64,000 bases of DNA from assembly GCA_963847945.1 (NCBI GenBank), contig CAWKBX010000009.1:434001-498000 (forward strand). The letters are read 5' to 3'. Position numbers and translations under genes: made by a program. The notes under the pieces were generated by a model that was given only the letters and a program-made list of their open reading frames with translations, searched no databases and was not told where the DNA came from. How positions within the stretch are numbered: position 1 is the first letter of the stretch; each line of letters opens with the position of its first letter. Below, one piece after another: positions 14,361 through 23,959 of the stretch. The DNA is from JANMJD01 sp963847945. GTDB taxonomy: Bacteria; Actinomycetota; Acidimicrobiia; Acidimicrobiales; Ilumatobacteraceae.

Positions 14361-16487
14361 TCAGTCGCGGGTGACGAGGGTTTCGTAGCGGTTGGTGGCG
14401 GCCACATCGGGGGCTTCGAGGGTGAGGTCGAATCCGAGTAAGCCGGGAATGTCGGGCACGACGAACTGCAGTGTGCCGACGAGCCCACATGAGTCGGCGG
14501 CCAAGGTTCCCCCGAACCGCCATTGGTGCTCGCCGGTCGTCCAGGTGAGTTGGACGGTGACTATCGCGTCGGGCAGGTCGACATGCAGATCGTTGATGAC
14601 ATGGACGTCGAGGGCCAACGACGTCCCCGGCGCGACGAACTCGGGCATTCGTTCGAGCACGACGATCACGGGTCGACATGCCTCGATAACCGCCTGGTAA
14701 GCCGCCTTGGGCACCCGCCGATCATCGAGCACGCTGCAGCTCACTGCGGGATAGGCGTCGGCAAGTTGGAAGAGGCAGAACCCGCCGGTCGGGCGGTACT
14801 TCAGGCGGCGCAGCGTCTCGATCTGATGGCGGATGACCTCGGACTGGTAACGCTGAGTGGCCGTCCGCCAGTCGTCGAACGATCCATAGCGAGCGGTTGG
14901 CACCCGCTCGTCGAAGACCGCCTTGTCGAGTTGGTGACGGTCGGTCAGCGTCGTCCAGTCGAGATCGGGCCAGAGCTGGGGGTCCATGAATCCGGCCGTT
15001 TCGGGAACGGCCTGCGCCCCGAACTCGCCGACGAAACGAACCATCCGCGGCACCGAGGCGGCGAGCTTCGACAGGTCGCGCTCGTCACCGTGGTACCAGC
15101 CGAAATACAGGTGGCTGTCGGTTCCGTCGAGCTGCGGAAGATGGGGCAGCACCCCGGAGTGGGCGATCGCCGGGCGCGTCTCATCGGCCTTCTCGAACGC
15201 CCGTTTCACCCACCGATCGAGGATCGACCGGTTCCATGTCGGTAGCTGTTGGGCGGCCACGTACGCCGCCTTCAGGCGGGTCGAATCGTGGTTGCCCACC
15301 GACCCGTGTTCCAGCCGCATCGGCTCGTTGTGACCACACCACACGGCGATCGAGGGGTGGTGGCCCAGCAGGTCGACCGCGGCCGACACCTGGGTCACCG
15401 CCTGCTGGCGAATCGACCGGGCGTAGCCCCACTGCAACGGAAAGTCCTGCCAGACGAGCATGCCAAGCTCGTCGGCGGCCTCATACAACTCAGGACGGCT
15501 GATGTGGCCGTGGATTCGTACCAGATCGAGACCGGCATCCTTGGCCAACTCGATGTCACGTCGCAGCTCGTCGGCGGTCGCCTCGGCCAGGGCCATGCGC
15601 GTGGGAGCGAGGTTGACCCCTTTGGTGAACAGGCGTTCACCGTTGACGGCGAATACCCAGTCGTTCAGGGCGACCTCACGCAGGCCGGTGCGAACGTCAC
15701 GCGAGTCGCTGAGATCGTGGTCGACCTCGATCTCGACGCGAACATCGACCATCGGCTGCTCACCGAGCGACCATGGCCACCAGATCTTCGGGTTGTCGAT
15801 ATCGATGTTCCACTCGACAGCGTTGACCCGTTTGGCGAGCGGACGCTCCTGGGTCGAGACGACCTGGCCATCGACCAGCGTTCGGATGCGGACGGATCGA
15901 GCCTGGTCACTGTCGAGATTGGCCCGCAGCATCACGTTCGCCCGCGCCTCGCCGACATCGCGCGGCAACACCCGCAGCGAGGCGATCCGCACCGGGCCGG
16001 TCGTCTCGATGCGCACCGGTCGCCACAGGCCGCCCGGGTTCCATGTCGGATCGATCACGTTGCCATGTTGGAAGATGCCGGTGATATTGCGCTTGGCCCG
16101 CAGGTCGCCTGATCGGCCGCAGGTGACTTCGATCGCCAGCACGTGCTCGGAGCCGAGCCGGGACAGCGAGGTGACCTCGTAGGTGTGTGGGAAGAAGTAC
16201 CCCTCGGGATCGCCGAGATAGGCACCGTCGAGCCACACGTCGCCCTGGTAGAAGACCCCCTCGAGGGTGACCCATGTACGTTGGCGATCGTCCGGTGGGG
16301 CCAGGTCGAACGAGGTTCGATAGATCAGCGAACCATTGGACTCGGCGAATGCCGGGGTCGAACGCCAGTGTCCGGGCACCTCGATCGGTTCCCAGCCGGA
16401 GTCGTCGAACCCGAGGCCGATGCCGTCGCGGCGCAAGTCGTCGTCGGCCGGCGCCGCACGCCACACTCCCGACAGATCCAGCACCAT
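14361..16487 (-). CDS. Glycoside hydrolase family 2 protein (beta-mannosidase/beta-galactosidase type)
   Basis: A 708-aa retaining glycosidase. The N-terminal sugar-binding jelly roll (GVWRAAPADDDLRRDGIGLG, VTLEGVFYQGDVWLDGAYLG) is followed by an immunoglobulin-like domain and a TIM barrel. The acid/base Glu is in AVWCGHNEP and the nucleophile Glu in RFVGEFGAQAVPE. KGVNLAPTR and ADELGMLVWQDFPLQWGYAR are typical of beta-mannosidase-like members. No signal peptide is visible, so it is probably intracellular. Which sugar it cleaves cannot be fixed from sequence alone. Confidence 0.88.
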   Translation of the reverse strand: MVLDLSGVWRAAPADDDLRRDGIGLGFDDSGWEPIEVPGHWRSTPAFAESNGSLIYRTSFDLAPPDDRQRTWVTLEGVFYQGDVWLDGAYLGDPEGYFFPHTYEVTSLSRLGSEHVLAIEVTCGRSGDLRAKRNITGIFQHGNVIDPTWNPGGLWRPVRIETTGPVRIASLRVLPRDVGEARANVMLRANLDSDQARSVRIRTLVDGQVVSTQERPLAKRVNAVEWNIDIDNPKIWWPWSLGEQPMVDVRVEIEVDHDLSDSRDVRTGLREVALNDWVFAVNGERLFTKGVNLAPTRMALAEATADELRRDIELAKDAGLDLVRIHGHISRPELYEAADELGMLVWQDFPLQWGYARSIRQQAVTQVSAAVDLLGHHPSIAVWCGHNEPMRLEHGSVGNHDSTRLKAAYVAAQQLPTWNRSILDRWVKRAFEKADETRPAIAHSGVLPHLPQLDGTDSHLYFGWYHGDERDLSKLAASVPRMVRFVGEFGAQAVPETAGFMDPQLWPDLDWTTLTDRHQLDKAVFDERVPTARYGSFDDWRTATQRYQSEVIRHQIETLRRLKYRPTGGFCLFQLADAYPAVSCSVLDDRRVPKAAYQAVIEACRPVIVVLERMPEFVAPGTSLALDVHVINDLHVDLPDAIVTVQLTWTTGEHQWRFGGTLAADSCGLVGTLQFVVPDIPGLLGFDLTLEAPDVAATNRYETLVTRD

Positions 16488-16794
16488 CGACGCCAGGGTA
16501 CCCCCACGACCGGGGTGCGTGGCAGCGTAAACCCGGTCACGGGAGCCGGCGGCCGCCGAACACCGCCGGCGGCCACCGAAGCGTCAGGGCCGGGAACTCC
16601 CGCAAACCCCGGCCCTGACATTGCATCGGGGGGATGCACCCCTCAAGAGCGACATGCCGTACCCGGTGATACATCCAGATACGGTCTTTCTTTGGCACCC
16701 GGGATCATCCGTCGTGTCGGCCGTCGGTGCGGTGTTGTGGCTGACGGCTTGTGTTGTCGATGTCGTTGTCGCACGAAGGTCTTTGGAGATCGTC
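16488..16794. other. Intergenic region between divergent genes with a long hairpin
   Basis: The 307 nt between the GH2 gene and the deacetylase hold no convincing gene. At 16583-16619 there is a perfect 12-bp stem GTCAGGGCCGGG/CCCGGCCCTGAC with a 13-nt loop, and just before it a direct repeat of CGCCGGCGGC. Because the flanking genes diverge, a terminator is not expected; an operator or leader attenuator is possible. Confidence 0.5.
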
Positions 16795-17671
16795 ATGGTC
16801 GAACCGAAAATGTCCCGCCGCCAAGTCATCGTCGTCGGCACCGCGACCGTCGCGGCCGCCGCAGCGGTCACGGCCATCGCCGCGAAAGCCACTCGGCCGT
16901 CGAATTCCGCCTCTTCACTCGGTGACGAAACCCAGGGCCCGCCCCCCGCCGCGACCTCGCCGGCCGAGGGCGCCGCGGTCACTACGGCACCCCCGATTCC
17001 GACCACCGCGGCCGCTCCGCTGACCGCACCGATCACCGTGCCACCGACGACCTTGCCGGCGCCGGGAGCGCCGGCGGCGTTCATCAACCACGGACCGGTC
17101 GGCACGACAATCGTCGCGTTGACATATCACGCCAAGGGCGACAACGCCCTGTCGGAAAAGGCTCCTCGACCTGATGAAGGAACTGCAGGTCACGTCGACG
17201 ATTTTCGGTGTCGGCGACTGGATGAAAGACAACCCGAAGATGGTCGCCTCGATGGTCGACAACGGCCACGAGATGGGCAACCACACCTGGAGCCATCAGC
17301 CGATGCGCAAGCTGTCGGCCGGCAGCCTGTTCGACGAGATCTCGCAATGTGCCACGGTGCTCACCGACCTGGTCGGTTCGCCGACCAGGTGGTTCCGCCC
17401 GTCGGGCATCGAGGTACCCACCGACTCGATCCTCAAGCAGGCCGGCAAGGCCGGATACCAGGTGAGCGTCGGCTACGACGTCGACTCGCTCGACTTCCAG
17501 GACCCACCGGTACCCGAGATCATTTCCAACGTCACCAACGTCGTCATCGGCGGATCGATCGTCAGCCTCCACTTCGGCCATGCCGGCACCCTCGACGCGC
17601 TATCCAAGATCGTCGAACACATCCGCGGCCTGGGCCTGACCCCCGGCACCGTCGGCCAGCTGCTGGGATAG
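16795..17671 (+). CDS. Tat-exported polysaccharide deacetylase (single-base frameshift)
   Basis: Start ATG 16795 has GGAG 6-7 nt upstream. The N-terminus MVEPKMSRRQVIVVGTATVA is a twin-arginine signal followed by a Pro/Thr/Ala linker. The NodB-like domain starts at VALTYHAKGD; an extra G near 17160 (GAAAAGGCTCC) then shifts the frame, and the rest is intact one frame over: LLDLMKELQVTSTIFGVGDW, NGHEMGNHTWSHQPMRKLS, WFRPSGIEVPTD, SLHFGHAGTLDALSKIVEHI. Restored length is 291 aa. Metal-binding HxxxH is NHTWSH, but the usual catalytic TFD is TYH, so activity is uncertain. Frameshift is probably a sequence error but could be a true break. Confidence 0.75.
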
Positions 17672-17721
17672 CCGATTTCGCGGTTTGGCGGGATGCTCGG
17701 CGCGGTGACATCTCAATCGCA

Positions 17722-18186
17722 GTGATAGACCACGAGGCCGCCGAGCACTACGAGAAGTACCGCGACGAGCTGATCCGCTTCGCCGCCGCACTCGTCGGCC
17801 CGAGCGGAGCCGAGGACGTGATGACCAACGCGGTGGTACGGGCGTTCTCGTCGCGCCACTGGCCGGCGGTCAGCGAACGGCGGGCGTATCTGTACCAGGC
17901 CATCGTCAACGAGGCCCGCCACCAGCATCGCTCGACGCAGCGTCGCCTGCGCCGCGAGTCGGTCGCCGCGCCGACGGTTTCCACTCTCTCAGACTCGCCG
18001 GTCGTACACGCCGAGGTACTTGCCGCGATGCGCCAGCTCAGCGTGCGCCAACGCGCCGTCGTGTTTCTCACCTACTGGCAGGAGCTGACCGCGACCGAAG
18101 TCGCCGACGGACTCGACCTGTCGACCCGCACCGTTGAACGCGAGCTGACCACCGCCCGCCGCCGCCTGGAGGCCCTCCTTCGATGA
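17722..18186 (+). CDS. ECF-type RNA polymerase sigma factor
   Basis: A 154-aa sigma-70-family protein of the ECF group. Region 2 is at about 8-75 (YRDELIRFAAALVGPSGAED, RRAYLYQAIVNEARHQHR) and region 4 at 95-150 (LSVRQRAVVFLTYWQELTAT, EVADGLDLSTRTVERELTTA). I start at GTG 17722 (VIDHEAAEHYEKYRDELIRF); the ribosome-binding site is weak. It overlaps the next gene by 4 nt (ATGA), so a sigma/regulator pair is likely. In the raw frame it appears joined to the deacetylase only because of the upstream frameshift. Confidence 0.85.
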   Translation: MIDHEAAEHYEKYRDELIRFAAALVGPSGAEDVMTNAVVRAFSSRHWPAVSERRAYLYQAIVNEARHQHRSTQRRLRRESVAAPTVSTLSDSPVVHAEVLAAMRQLSVRQRAVVFLTYWQELTATEVADGLDLSTRTVERELTTARRRLEALLR

Positions 18187-20087
18187 CCCACCGTCCAACC
18201 TCCACCGACCCCCTCGACCACGAAATCCGCCGCGCGGTCACCGAACTCGCCCACGCCGCACCCGCCTCACCCGAGTTCGAGTCGCTACTGCGTCGTTCCT
18301 CCCCCGCCCCCCAACCGCCCATGAGGACGGCACTGCGAGCGGCACGCGGCAGCCTCGTCTTCATCGCCCTGGCCACCATCGGCGTCATCGCCATCCGCCC
18401 TCGCACCTCCCCCCAGGACGAGGCGCGGCCGCCAACGGCATCACCGCAGCCCTCCCCGGCCGAGCCCTCGTCAACGGTCACCACGCCCGCGCAGTGGTGG
18501 GCGGAGCAGATCGCGCCGCAGTTCGCCGACTTCCGGCTCCTTATCGCGAGCAACCTGACCGCGGGGGGACTGCTTGATGACGGGAGCTGGTTGAGCGTCG
18601 AGCTGGTCCCTGGGGCAAGCGGGAACGGGGCAGCCGACGCATCGGCGCAATCGGTTCCCGCAGGCCTGCTGGTCACGTCATCGCCGATGCTCCCCGAAGG
18701 TGTCGTTCACCTGTCTCGACCCGACGCCCTGGTCATCCAGACTCGGTGCCTGCTTGCCTCGACGAGGTGCGCCATCGGGTCGGCGGGAGAGCCCGAGGCG
18801 CTGGGCCGACTCGCGCAGGCCATTTCCCAAGGCATTGACGCTACGAGCCCACCGTTGACGTACGACAATCCGACACCTGCCGACCCAACGGAGTTGACCG
18901 CCATCCGCCGACGTTTCGAATCGACCTTGCCATCGGGAATACAGGTTCGCGGCTCCGGAGAGACCGACTCGGAAATTGTCATCGAGGCCGGGTCATTGTC
19001 GTTCCGGGCCGTCGCCCATCCACTGCCGAACGCCGATATCGGGTACGGGATCCAACTGCTTCCCGCGACCACCGTACGAGTCGCTCACATCGGTGATTGG
19101 CTCGTTGTCCTGACCGCGACCGGCTTCAGCAACATGAAGACCGACCCAACGAATCCGATGCTGGCCTGGCTCGACTACGTCATCCTTGGCGAGACCTCGG
19201 CTGAGTACGCAGTGCCCACGGTCCAAGTCTCGTCTGCGCCGAATCCACCCACCGCGGCCCCGTCCAGGAATCAGACGGCCTACGGCGACTACCTTCGCCA
19301 CCTGTCTGCACCGCACATGCCCACCCGCTTCACTCCGGTCATCTCCGGCGACGACGCCTCCGACGATGCCGGCCAGCAGCCATTTCTCGTTGCGTTCGAC
19401 CCGACGACTGGGGAGCGGCTGCAGGTGTCGTTCGGTTTCGACGTCGATACGTCGGCCATCGACAGCCGACCCCCGACGGACTTCACCGTCGTACCCGGCG
19501 GTCGCCTCAGCCACGACGACGCCGAATCCGCCGAGCTGATCACCGACTCCGGGGACGCGATTCAGGTCTTCTACCGATCAGGATTTCTGGCCTCGTCCTC
19601 CGGCGGTGCGGAAAGGCTGACAACTGCGCAGCTCGACGCGATGCTGATCGCGATCGCGGACGAGCTCACCCCCGAGATGCGCTCCGCAAGCGCTGCCGCG
19701 CAATCCCCCACCATCGACGGAGCCCGAGACCTGCGGAGATCGGTGGAGGCCGCCCTCACCGAGTTCACCGGCGAGGACATCAGCGGCGGCACGAACGGGA
19801 TTCACATGGCGTACCCGATCGGTTCGTCAACCACGGCCGACGGGTCGGGCCGGCAGGTCAAGCGCTTTCTGTTCGAGGCGCTGTGGACCGATCAGGTGCT
19901 CCCCGACGGCATCGTGACGCCCGGGGGAAACACTCTGGTCGGGTTCCGTCGAGCGGGTCAGTGGCAGCTCGTCGTCAACGCGGTCGGAGCGGCCGACCCG
20001 CCGCCCACCGAGGCCGAGGTGACCGCCATGCTCGATGCCGTCACCGCAATCTTCGTCAGGTGGTCGAGCGACCATCCGAAGTATTGA
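18183..20087 (+). CDS. Membrane-anchored protein coupled to ECF sigma factor (possible anti-sigma factor)
   Basis: A 634-aa protein whose start overlaps the sigma gene by 4 nt. It has a short cytoplasmic N-terminus (about 1-52), one transmembrane segment (GSLVFIALATIGVIAIRP, about 56-73), a Pro/Ser-rich spacer and a large extracytoplasmic region with no recognised family. The topology and coupling fit an anti-sigma factor, but no HxxxCxxC zinc anti-sigma motif is present. A similar arrangement occurs at 41039-42828. Role is inference. Confidence 0.75.
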   Translation: MTHRPTSTDPLDHEIRRAVTELAHAAPASPEFESLLRRSSPAPQPPMRTALRAARGSLVFIALATIGVIAIRPRTSPQDEARPPTASPQPSPAEPSSTVTTPAQWWAEQIAPQFADFRLLIASNLTAGGLLDDGSWLSVELVPGASGNGAADASAQSVPAGLLVTSSPMLPEGVVHLSRPDALVIQTRCLLASTRCAIGSAGEPEALGRLAQAISQGIDATSPPLTYDNPTPADPTELTAIRRRFESTLPSGIQVRGSGETDSEIVIEAGSLSFRAVAHPLPNADIGYGIQLLPATTVRVAHIGDWLVVLTATGFSNMKTDPTNPMLAWLDYVILGETSAEYAVPTVQVSSAPNPPTAAPSRNQTAYGDYLRHLSAPHMPTRFTPVISGDDASDDAGQQPFLVAFDPTTGERLQVSFGFDVDTSAIDSRPPTDFTVVPGGRLSHDDAESAELITDSGDAIQVFYRSGFLASSSGGAERLTTAQLDAMLIAIADELTPEMRSASAAAQSPTIDGARDLRRSVEAALTEFTGEDISGGTNGIHMAYPIGSSTTADGSGRQVKRFLFEALWTDQVLPDGIVTPGGNTLVGFRRAGQWQLVVNAVGAADPPPTEAEVTAMLDAVTAIFVRWSSDHPKY

Positions 20088-20096
20088 GCCCGAGCG

Positions 20097-20675
20097 TCAC
20101 ACGAACGTCGACGACCCTCGCAGGCCGGCGAGGAAGTCGCCGGGCTGGTAGTCGGGAACGTGGGCGACGGCGACGGATTCAAGCCAGCTGAACCGGGCGG
20201 TCTGGGGGTTGGCGCGGACTTCGTCGATCAGGATCCGCTCGAAGGCGGCGGCCCAGTTCAGGCGAGGCCAGGCATCGAGGACCGCCCGAACGTCGACCGC
20301 CGGCAGGGTCTCGAATCCGACCCCGCGCACGTCGATGCTGATGCCCCGATTCGCCAGACGCGTCTCGGGACTCTTGTGGGCGGCGAGGGTCGAGGTGGCG
20401 TGGATGCCGGCGTCGAGCAGCGTGGCCCGCACGGCGTTGGCACCCCGAGCCTCGAACCGGTCGGGCCCGGCCAACGACGGAGCCAGGCCGACGTCGTGGA
20501 GCACGGTGCCGATGTACACGACCTCATAGTCGACGCTCAGCCGTTCGGTCCGAGCGATCATCCCTGCGAACTGGAAGCTGCGCTCGCAGTGCGCCGCCAC
20601 CTCGGCGTCACAGGCTTCGTGCAGCCACTGTCGGGCCCGCGTCGCCATCTCCGTATCCGGCGGGTCGATCGGCAC
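20097..20675 (-). CDS. HD-domain protein (cyanamide-hydratase-like)
   Basis: A 192-aa HD-superfamily metal-dependent hydrolase. Metal ligands are visible as H29 (AHCERSFQFAG), H60-D61 (GTVLHDVGLA) and LAAHKSPETR. The pattern HCERS...LHDVGL...RFEARGANAVRATLL is close to the cyanamide hydratase-like subgroup, though the substrate is unknown. It starts at GTG and overlaps the stop of the ATPase gene by one base (TAGTG), so the two are translationally linked. Confidence 0.8.
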   Translation of the reverse strand: MPIDPPDTEMATRARQWLHEACDAEVAAHCERSFQFAGMIARTERLSVDYEVVYIGTVLHDVGLAPSLAGPDRFEARGANAVRATLLDAGIHATSTLAAHKSPETRLANRGISIDVRGVGFETLPAVDVRAVLDAWPRLNWAAAFERILIDEVRANPQTARFSWLESVAVAHVPDYQPGDFLAGLRGSSTFV

Positions 20676-22057
20676 TATCCGGCCTCGTCGCCGAAAAGAT
20701 CAGCGGCAGTGAGTGCAAGCAGACCATCCGCGGCTTCGACCCGCTCGCGGGCAATCACGGCCAGTGGGATGTCAAACCCGTCGGGGCGCAGCTTGAGGGC
20801 GTCGAGCTTCCTGTCAAGCTCCCGAGCCAACCGCGCCCCCGAGACCACCCGCGACCACTTCACCTCCGCAGCCAATGTGACGTGTCGATCACGACCGCTC
20901 AAGACAAGCGCATCGATCTGAGCGACGTTGTCCTGCCAAGCGCTGCCCACGGCAACAACGTCGGGCCCAAGCAGCCCGTTGGAAGCCATGCGGCGCAGGT
21001 GAAGTCGCGCGGCGTCCTCGAAGGGAGCGCCGAGTAGGTCATCAACGCCAGCGAGCAGAGAGGGCAGGAGTGCGTCACCGAGACCGAGTTCGATCTCGGT
21101 GCGTTGCCGATCGATCATGCCGAACCAGAACGCCAAGAAGTTGTCGGCGATCCGATATACCCGTCGGCGAGTGCGGCGAGGGTCGTCGGTGACCGGCACC
21201 ATACGCTCCAGCAACCGAAGTTCGACCAGGCGATCGAGGGTGCGAGTCGGATCTGCGTTGACCGCGTCGGCGATCTCATTGTGCTTGGTGCGCCCATCCC
21301 CAACGGCGTAGAGCACCCGGCGGCCAAGACCACCCGAGTCAGCTTCGGTATCAATGAGATGCTGCCCCTCCGTGTACAACCTGCCGGACGGGTTGGTGAC
21401 CAGGCGGGAGAGATTCTCCGACACGGTCGCGTTCTGATCCCACCACGACAGGTACAGCGGGGTGCCCCCGACCAACCCCCAGACCAGCGCCTGATCGGCG
21501 GGACTCAAGGCCGGCAACATGGCGCCGACCTCATGGGGCCGAAAGGGATGCACCAGCAGCGCCACATCGAATCGGCCGAATAGCGGAGCGCGCGTTTCTT
21601 GGAGCGATTCCATCGTGCGGACCTCCGACCCACACAGAATGACCCGCAGCTGACTGTCGTGCATCCCTTCCCAAACGGCGCGCAGAATGCTGGGCAGCTC
21701 TGGGGCCGCGGCCATCAACTCGGGGAACTCGTCGAGGACAATGAGCAGTGGTTCGTTGCGAGCCGCTTCGCCGAAGACTTCGAACGCGTCGTCCCACGAA
21801 ACGAATGGACGACGGGAGAGATCTCGGCGCAGGCCCGTCAAGGTGGCCGCAGCGTGCTGCGAGAGTTGGCGAAGTTCTGCCTCAGGAGGACGGCTCGCTC
21901 CCACGTGAAAGATCGATCGATGGTCGCGAGCAAAACGACGGAGCAGGGTGGTCTTGCCGATTCGGCGTCGACCCCAAACAAGCCCGAGTCTCGGCCCTGA
22001 GCCGGCCCACGACGCCTCGAGGGTCGCCAGCTCTTGGCTTCGGTTGACGAACATCAC
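20675..22057 (-). CDS. ATP-binding protein, archaeal-type ATPase (ATPase_2) with DUF234 domain
   Basis: A 460-aa STAND/AAA-type ATPase. Walker A is GLVWGRRRIGKTTLLRRF and Walker B LLIVLDEFPEL. The C-terminal half has a winged helix (HNEIADAVNADPTRTLDRLV) and a DUF234 nuclease-like region (GRDRHVTLAAEVKWSRVV). Proteins of this type are scattered by horizontal transfer and have no settled function; a defence or mobile-element role has been suspected. It is coupled to the HD gene. Confidence 0.82.
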   Translation of the reverse strand: MMFVNRSQELATLEASWAGSGPRLGLVWGRRRIGKTTLLRRFARDHRSIFHVGASRPPEAELRQLSQHAAATLTGLRRDLSRRPFVSWDDAFEVFGEAARNEPLLIVLDEFPELMAAAPELPSILRAVWEGMHDSQLRVILCGSEVRTMESLQETRAPLFGRFDVALLVHPFRPHEVGAMLPALSPADQALVWGLVGGTPLYLSWWDQNATVSENLSRLVTNPSGRLYTEGQHLIDTEADSGGLGRRVLYAVGDGRTKHNEIADAVNADPTRTLDRLVELRLLERMVPVTDDPRRTRRRVYRIADNFLAFWFGMIDRQRTEIELGLGDALLPSLLAGVDDLLGAPFEDAARLHLRRMASNGLLGPDVVAVGSAWQDNVAQIDALVLSGRDRHVTLAAEVKWSRVVSGARLARELDRKLDALKLRPDGFDIPLAVIARERVEAADGLLALTAADLFGDEAG

Positions 22058-22189
22058 CTCACCTTAGCCGACAGCTGATGTCACCAACACCAAATGCTGC
22101 CGACAGTCACCGTCGCCAATGCTCCCCATGTCGAGGCACTTCGGCCGTCAGGTGCTGGAAGCCTGCCAGCCACACATAGTCTCACCCCC

Positions 22190-22759
22190 GTGCGACGAGC
22201 AGAGCTGGAACGGTTCAACGGGGCGACCGTCGACGACCTGATCGGGCCGGGGCTCAAGCTGTTGTTCGTCGGGATCAACCCCGGACTGTGGACCGCAGCG
22301 GTCAACGCCCACTTCGCCCGGCCAGGCAACCGGTTCTGGCCCGCGCTGCACCGGGCGGGGATCACCGACCGCTTGATCGACGCGTCGAAGGGCATGCTGC
22401 CGGCCGACCACGAGCATCTGGTCGAGCGCGGCGTGGGCATCACCAACATCGTGCCGACCGCCTCGGCGCGCGCCGACGAACTCACGAAAGACCAGCTCAC
22501 AGCCGGTGCGGCACGGTTGGAGCAGACCGTTGCAACCTACCAACCGGTCGTCGTCGCCGTGCTCGGGCTGACCGCCTACCGACAGGCCTTCGGCCGCACT
22601 GCGGCCGCGGCGGGGCGACAAGTGGAACGGCTCGCCGATACCGAGCTGTGGATCGCCCCGAACCCGAGCGGGCTCAACGCCCACGCCACGCTCGACTCGT
22701 TGGCCGCCGACTACGCCGCGATCGCCAGCGCCGCCGGCATCGAACCCACGAGAGCATAA
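22190..22759 (+). CDS. mug: G/U mismatch-specific DNA glycosylase
   Basis: Mug removes uracil or thymine mispaired with guanine. The 189-aa product has the catalytic motif LFVGINPGLWTAAV (Asn of GINPG), ARPGNRFWPALHRAG and the second motif APNPSGLNAH, all characteristic. The frame is open from ATG 22094, but those 32 codons have only about half G/C at third positions, unlike the rest of the window, so I prefer GTG 22190. No clear Shine-Dalgarno sequence at either. It diverges from the ATPase gene. Confidence 0.85.
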   Translation: MRRAELERFNGATVDDLIGPGLKLLFVGINPGLWTAAVNAHFARPGNRFWPALHRAGITDRLIDASKGMLPADHEHLVERGVGITNIVPTASARADELTKDQLTAGAARLEQTVATYQPVVVAVLGLTAYRQAFGRTAAAAGRQVERLADTELWIAPNPSGLNAHATLDSLAADYAAIASAAGIEPTRA

Positions 22760-22848
22760 GAACCCGCACTGATAGGCCTCGTTGCAACGCCTTGACCTGC
22801 ACAGGTAGCCGCCTATCGACGCTCGCTCTCAAGGAGTCGGGGCGCGAC

Positions 22849-23823
22849 TCAGGCGGCGTAGAGCGACGGCATCGGCGGGCGGTCGAGGGTGATCGGGCCC
22901 CCGGCGGCGATCGACACGAGGCCCGCCTCGACGATCATCTGGGCCATCAGGCCGTCCCAGGCCGACGGGCCAGTCACCGCCTCGGCACGTAACGACGCCA
23001 CCCAGGCCTCGGCCTCGATCACGTAGGCGTCGGCGAACCGGCCGAACCAGTCGTTGCCGATGTCGATCGACTGCCCGCCTCCCCGCCGCAGTGTCGGCAA
23101 CATCGGCAGCGCCATCACCACGCCGCCGTGCTCGGCCTCGACCTCGACACCGACCTCGTAGGCATAGCTGCGCTCCGAGAACTCGATGGTCGCGTGCCCG
23201 GTGCCCTCGTACTCGGCGACGATCAGACCATGGGCGATCGAGTCGGCGGTTCCCGCGGCGAAGGCCGTCACCCTGGCGACCTCGCGACCGGTGAGCGAGC
23301 GCACGGTGTGGGCGTCGTGGACCATCGAATCGGTGAACACCGCGTAGACGCTGCGCCGCACGGCGTGGACGTTGCGATGGGTGCACCGCAGGTGGTGCAC
23401 CGTGCCGAGATCGGCCAGCGCTTCGGCGACCTGCACGTGCGCGGGGTCGTAGACTCGCATGAGACCGAGTTGAATCAGCCGTCGGCCCAGTGCCACTTCC
23501 GCATTGATGATGCTGTGGCACTCCTGGGCAGTGACCGCCAATGGCTTCTCGCACAACGTTGGAATCCCGGCCGCCAGTGCAGCCACGGCCTGCTCCTCGT
23601 GGGCAAACGCCGGTGAAGCGATCACCAGTCCGTCGATGTCGGCGGCGATCACGTCATGCCAGTCGAGCGAGGCCACGCCCCCGACCTCGGCTGCTAACCG
23701 GGCCGCCGCGTCACCGATCGGGTCGGCGATCGCCACCATCTCGACGTCACCCATCGCCGCCAGTGTGCGGGCATGGAACGATCCCATACCTCCGGCCCCG
23801 ATCAGTCCGATTTTGAGTGACAT
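22849..23823 (-). CDS. Gfo/Idh/MocA-family NAD(P)-dependent oxidoreductase
   Basis: A 324-aa dehydrogenase. Start ATG 23823 (MSLKIGLIGAGGMGSFHART) has GGAGG 9 nt upstream; the longer frame runs into the divergent gene. The Rossmann motif is GLIGAGGMGSFHA, followed by ADIDGLVIASPAFAHEEQAV and the conserved CEKPLAV. The C-terminal part has the Gfo/Idh alpha/beta domain (SMVHDAHTVRSLTG). Members oxidise sugars, inositols or related polyols; the substrate here is unknown. It diverges from the esterase gene at 23960. Confidence 0.9.
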   Translation of the reverse strand: MSLKIGLIGAGGMGSFHARTLAAMGDVEMVAIADPIGDAAARLAAEVGGVASLDWHDVIAADIDGLVIASPAFAHEEQAVAALAAGIPTLCEKPLAVTAQECHSIINAEVALGRRLIQLGLMRVYDPAHVQVAEALADLGTVHHLRCTHRNVHAVRRSVYAVFTDSMVHDAHTVRSLTGREVARVTAFAAGTADSIAHGLIVAEYEGTGHATIEFSERSYAYEVGVEVEAEHGGVVMALPMLPTLRRGGGQSIDIGNDWFGRFADAYVIEAEAWVASLRAEAVTGPSAWDGLMAQMIVEAGLVSIAAGGPITLDRPPMPSLYAA

Positions 23824-23959
23824 CGACGACAACCTCCATGACAACGAGCAACCGGCGAACCTTACGATGGACGGTCGCCACCGCGAAACGCTCGTGCGAA
23901 ACTTCAACCCGTCGCGTCGTACCATCGCCTGTACACCGTGCTCCCGTGGAGGAATCTCA

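Noticed and set aside
14327..14488. N-terminal extension of the hydrolase at 13127
   Set aside because: The extra 54 residues are Ser/Pro-rich, overlap the end of the GH2 gene and are antisense-like in composition; ATG 14326 fits the fold.
16621..18186. A single 521-aa protein joining deacetylase N-terminus and ECF sigma factor
   Set aside because: The middle is Arg/Pro-rich out-of-frame sequence; the true deacetylase continues one frame over and ends at 17671, before the sigma gene.
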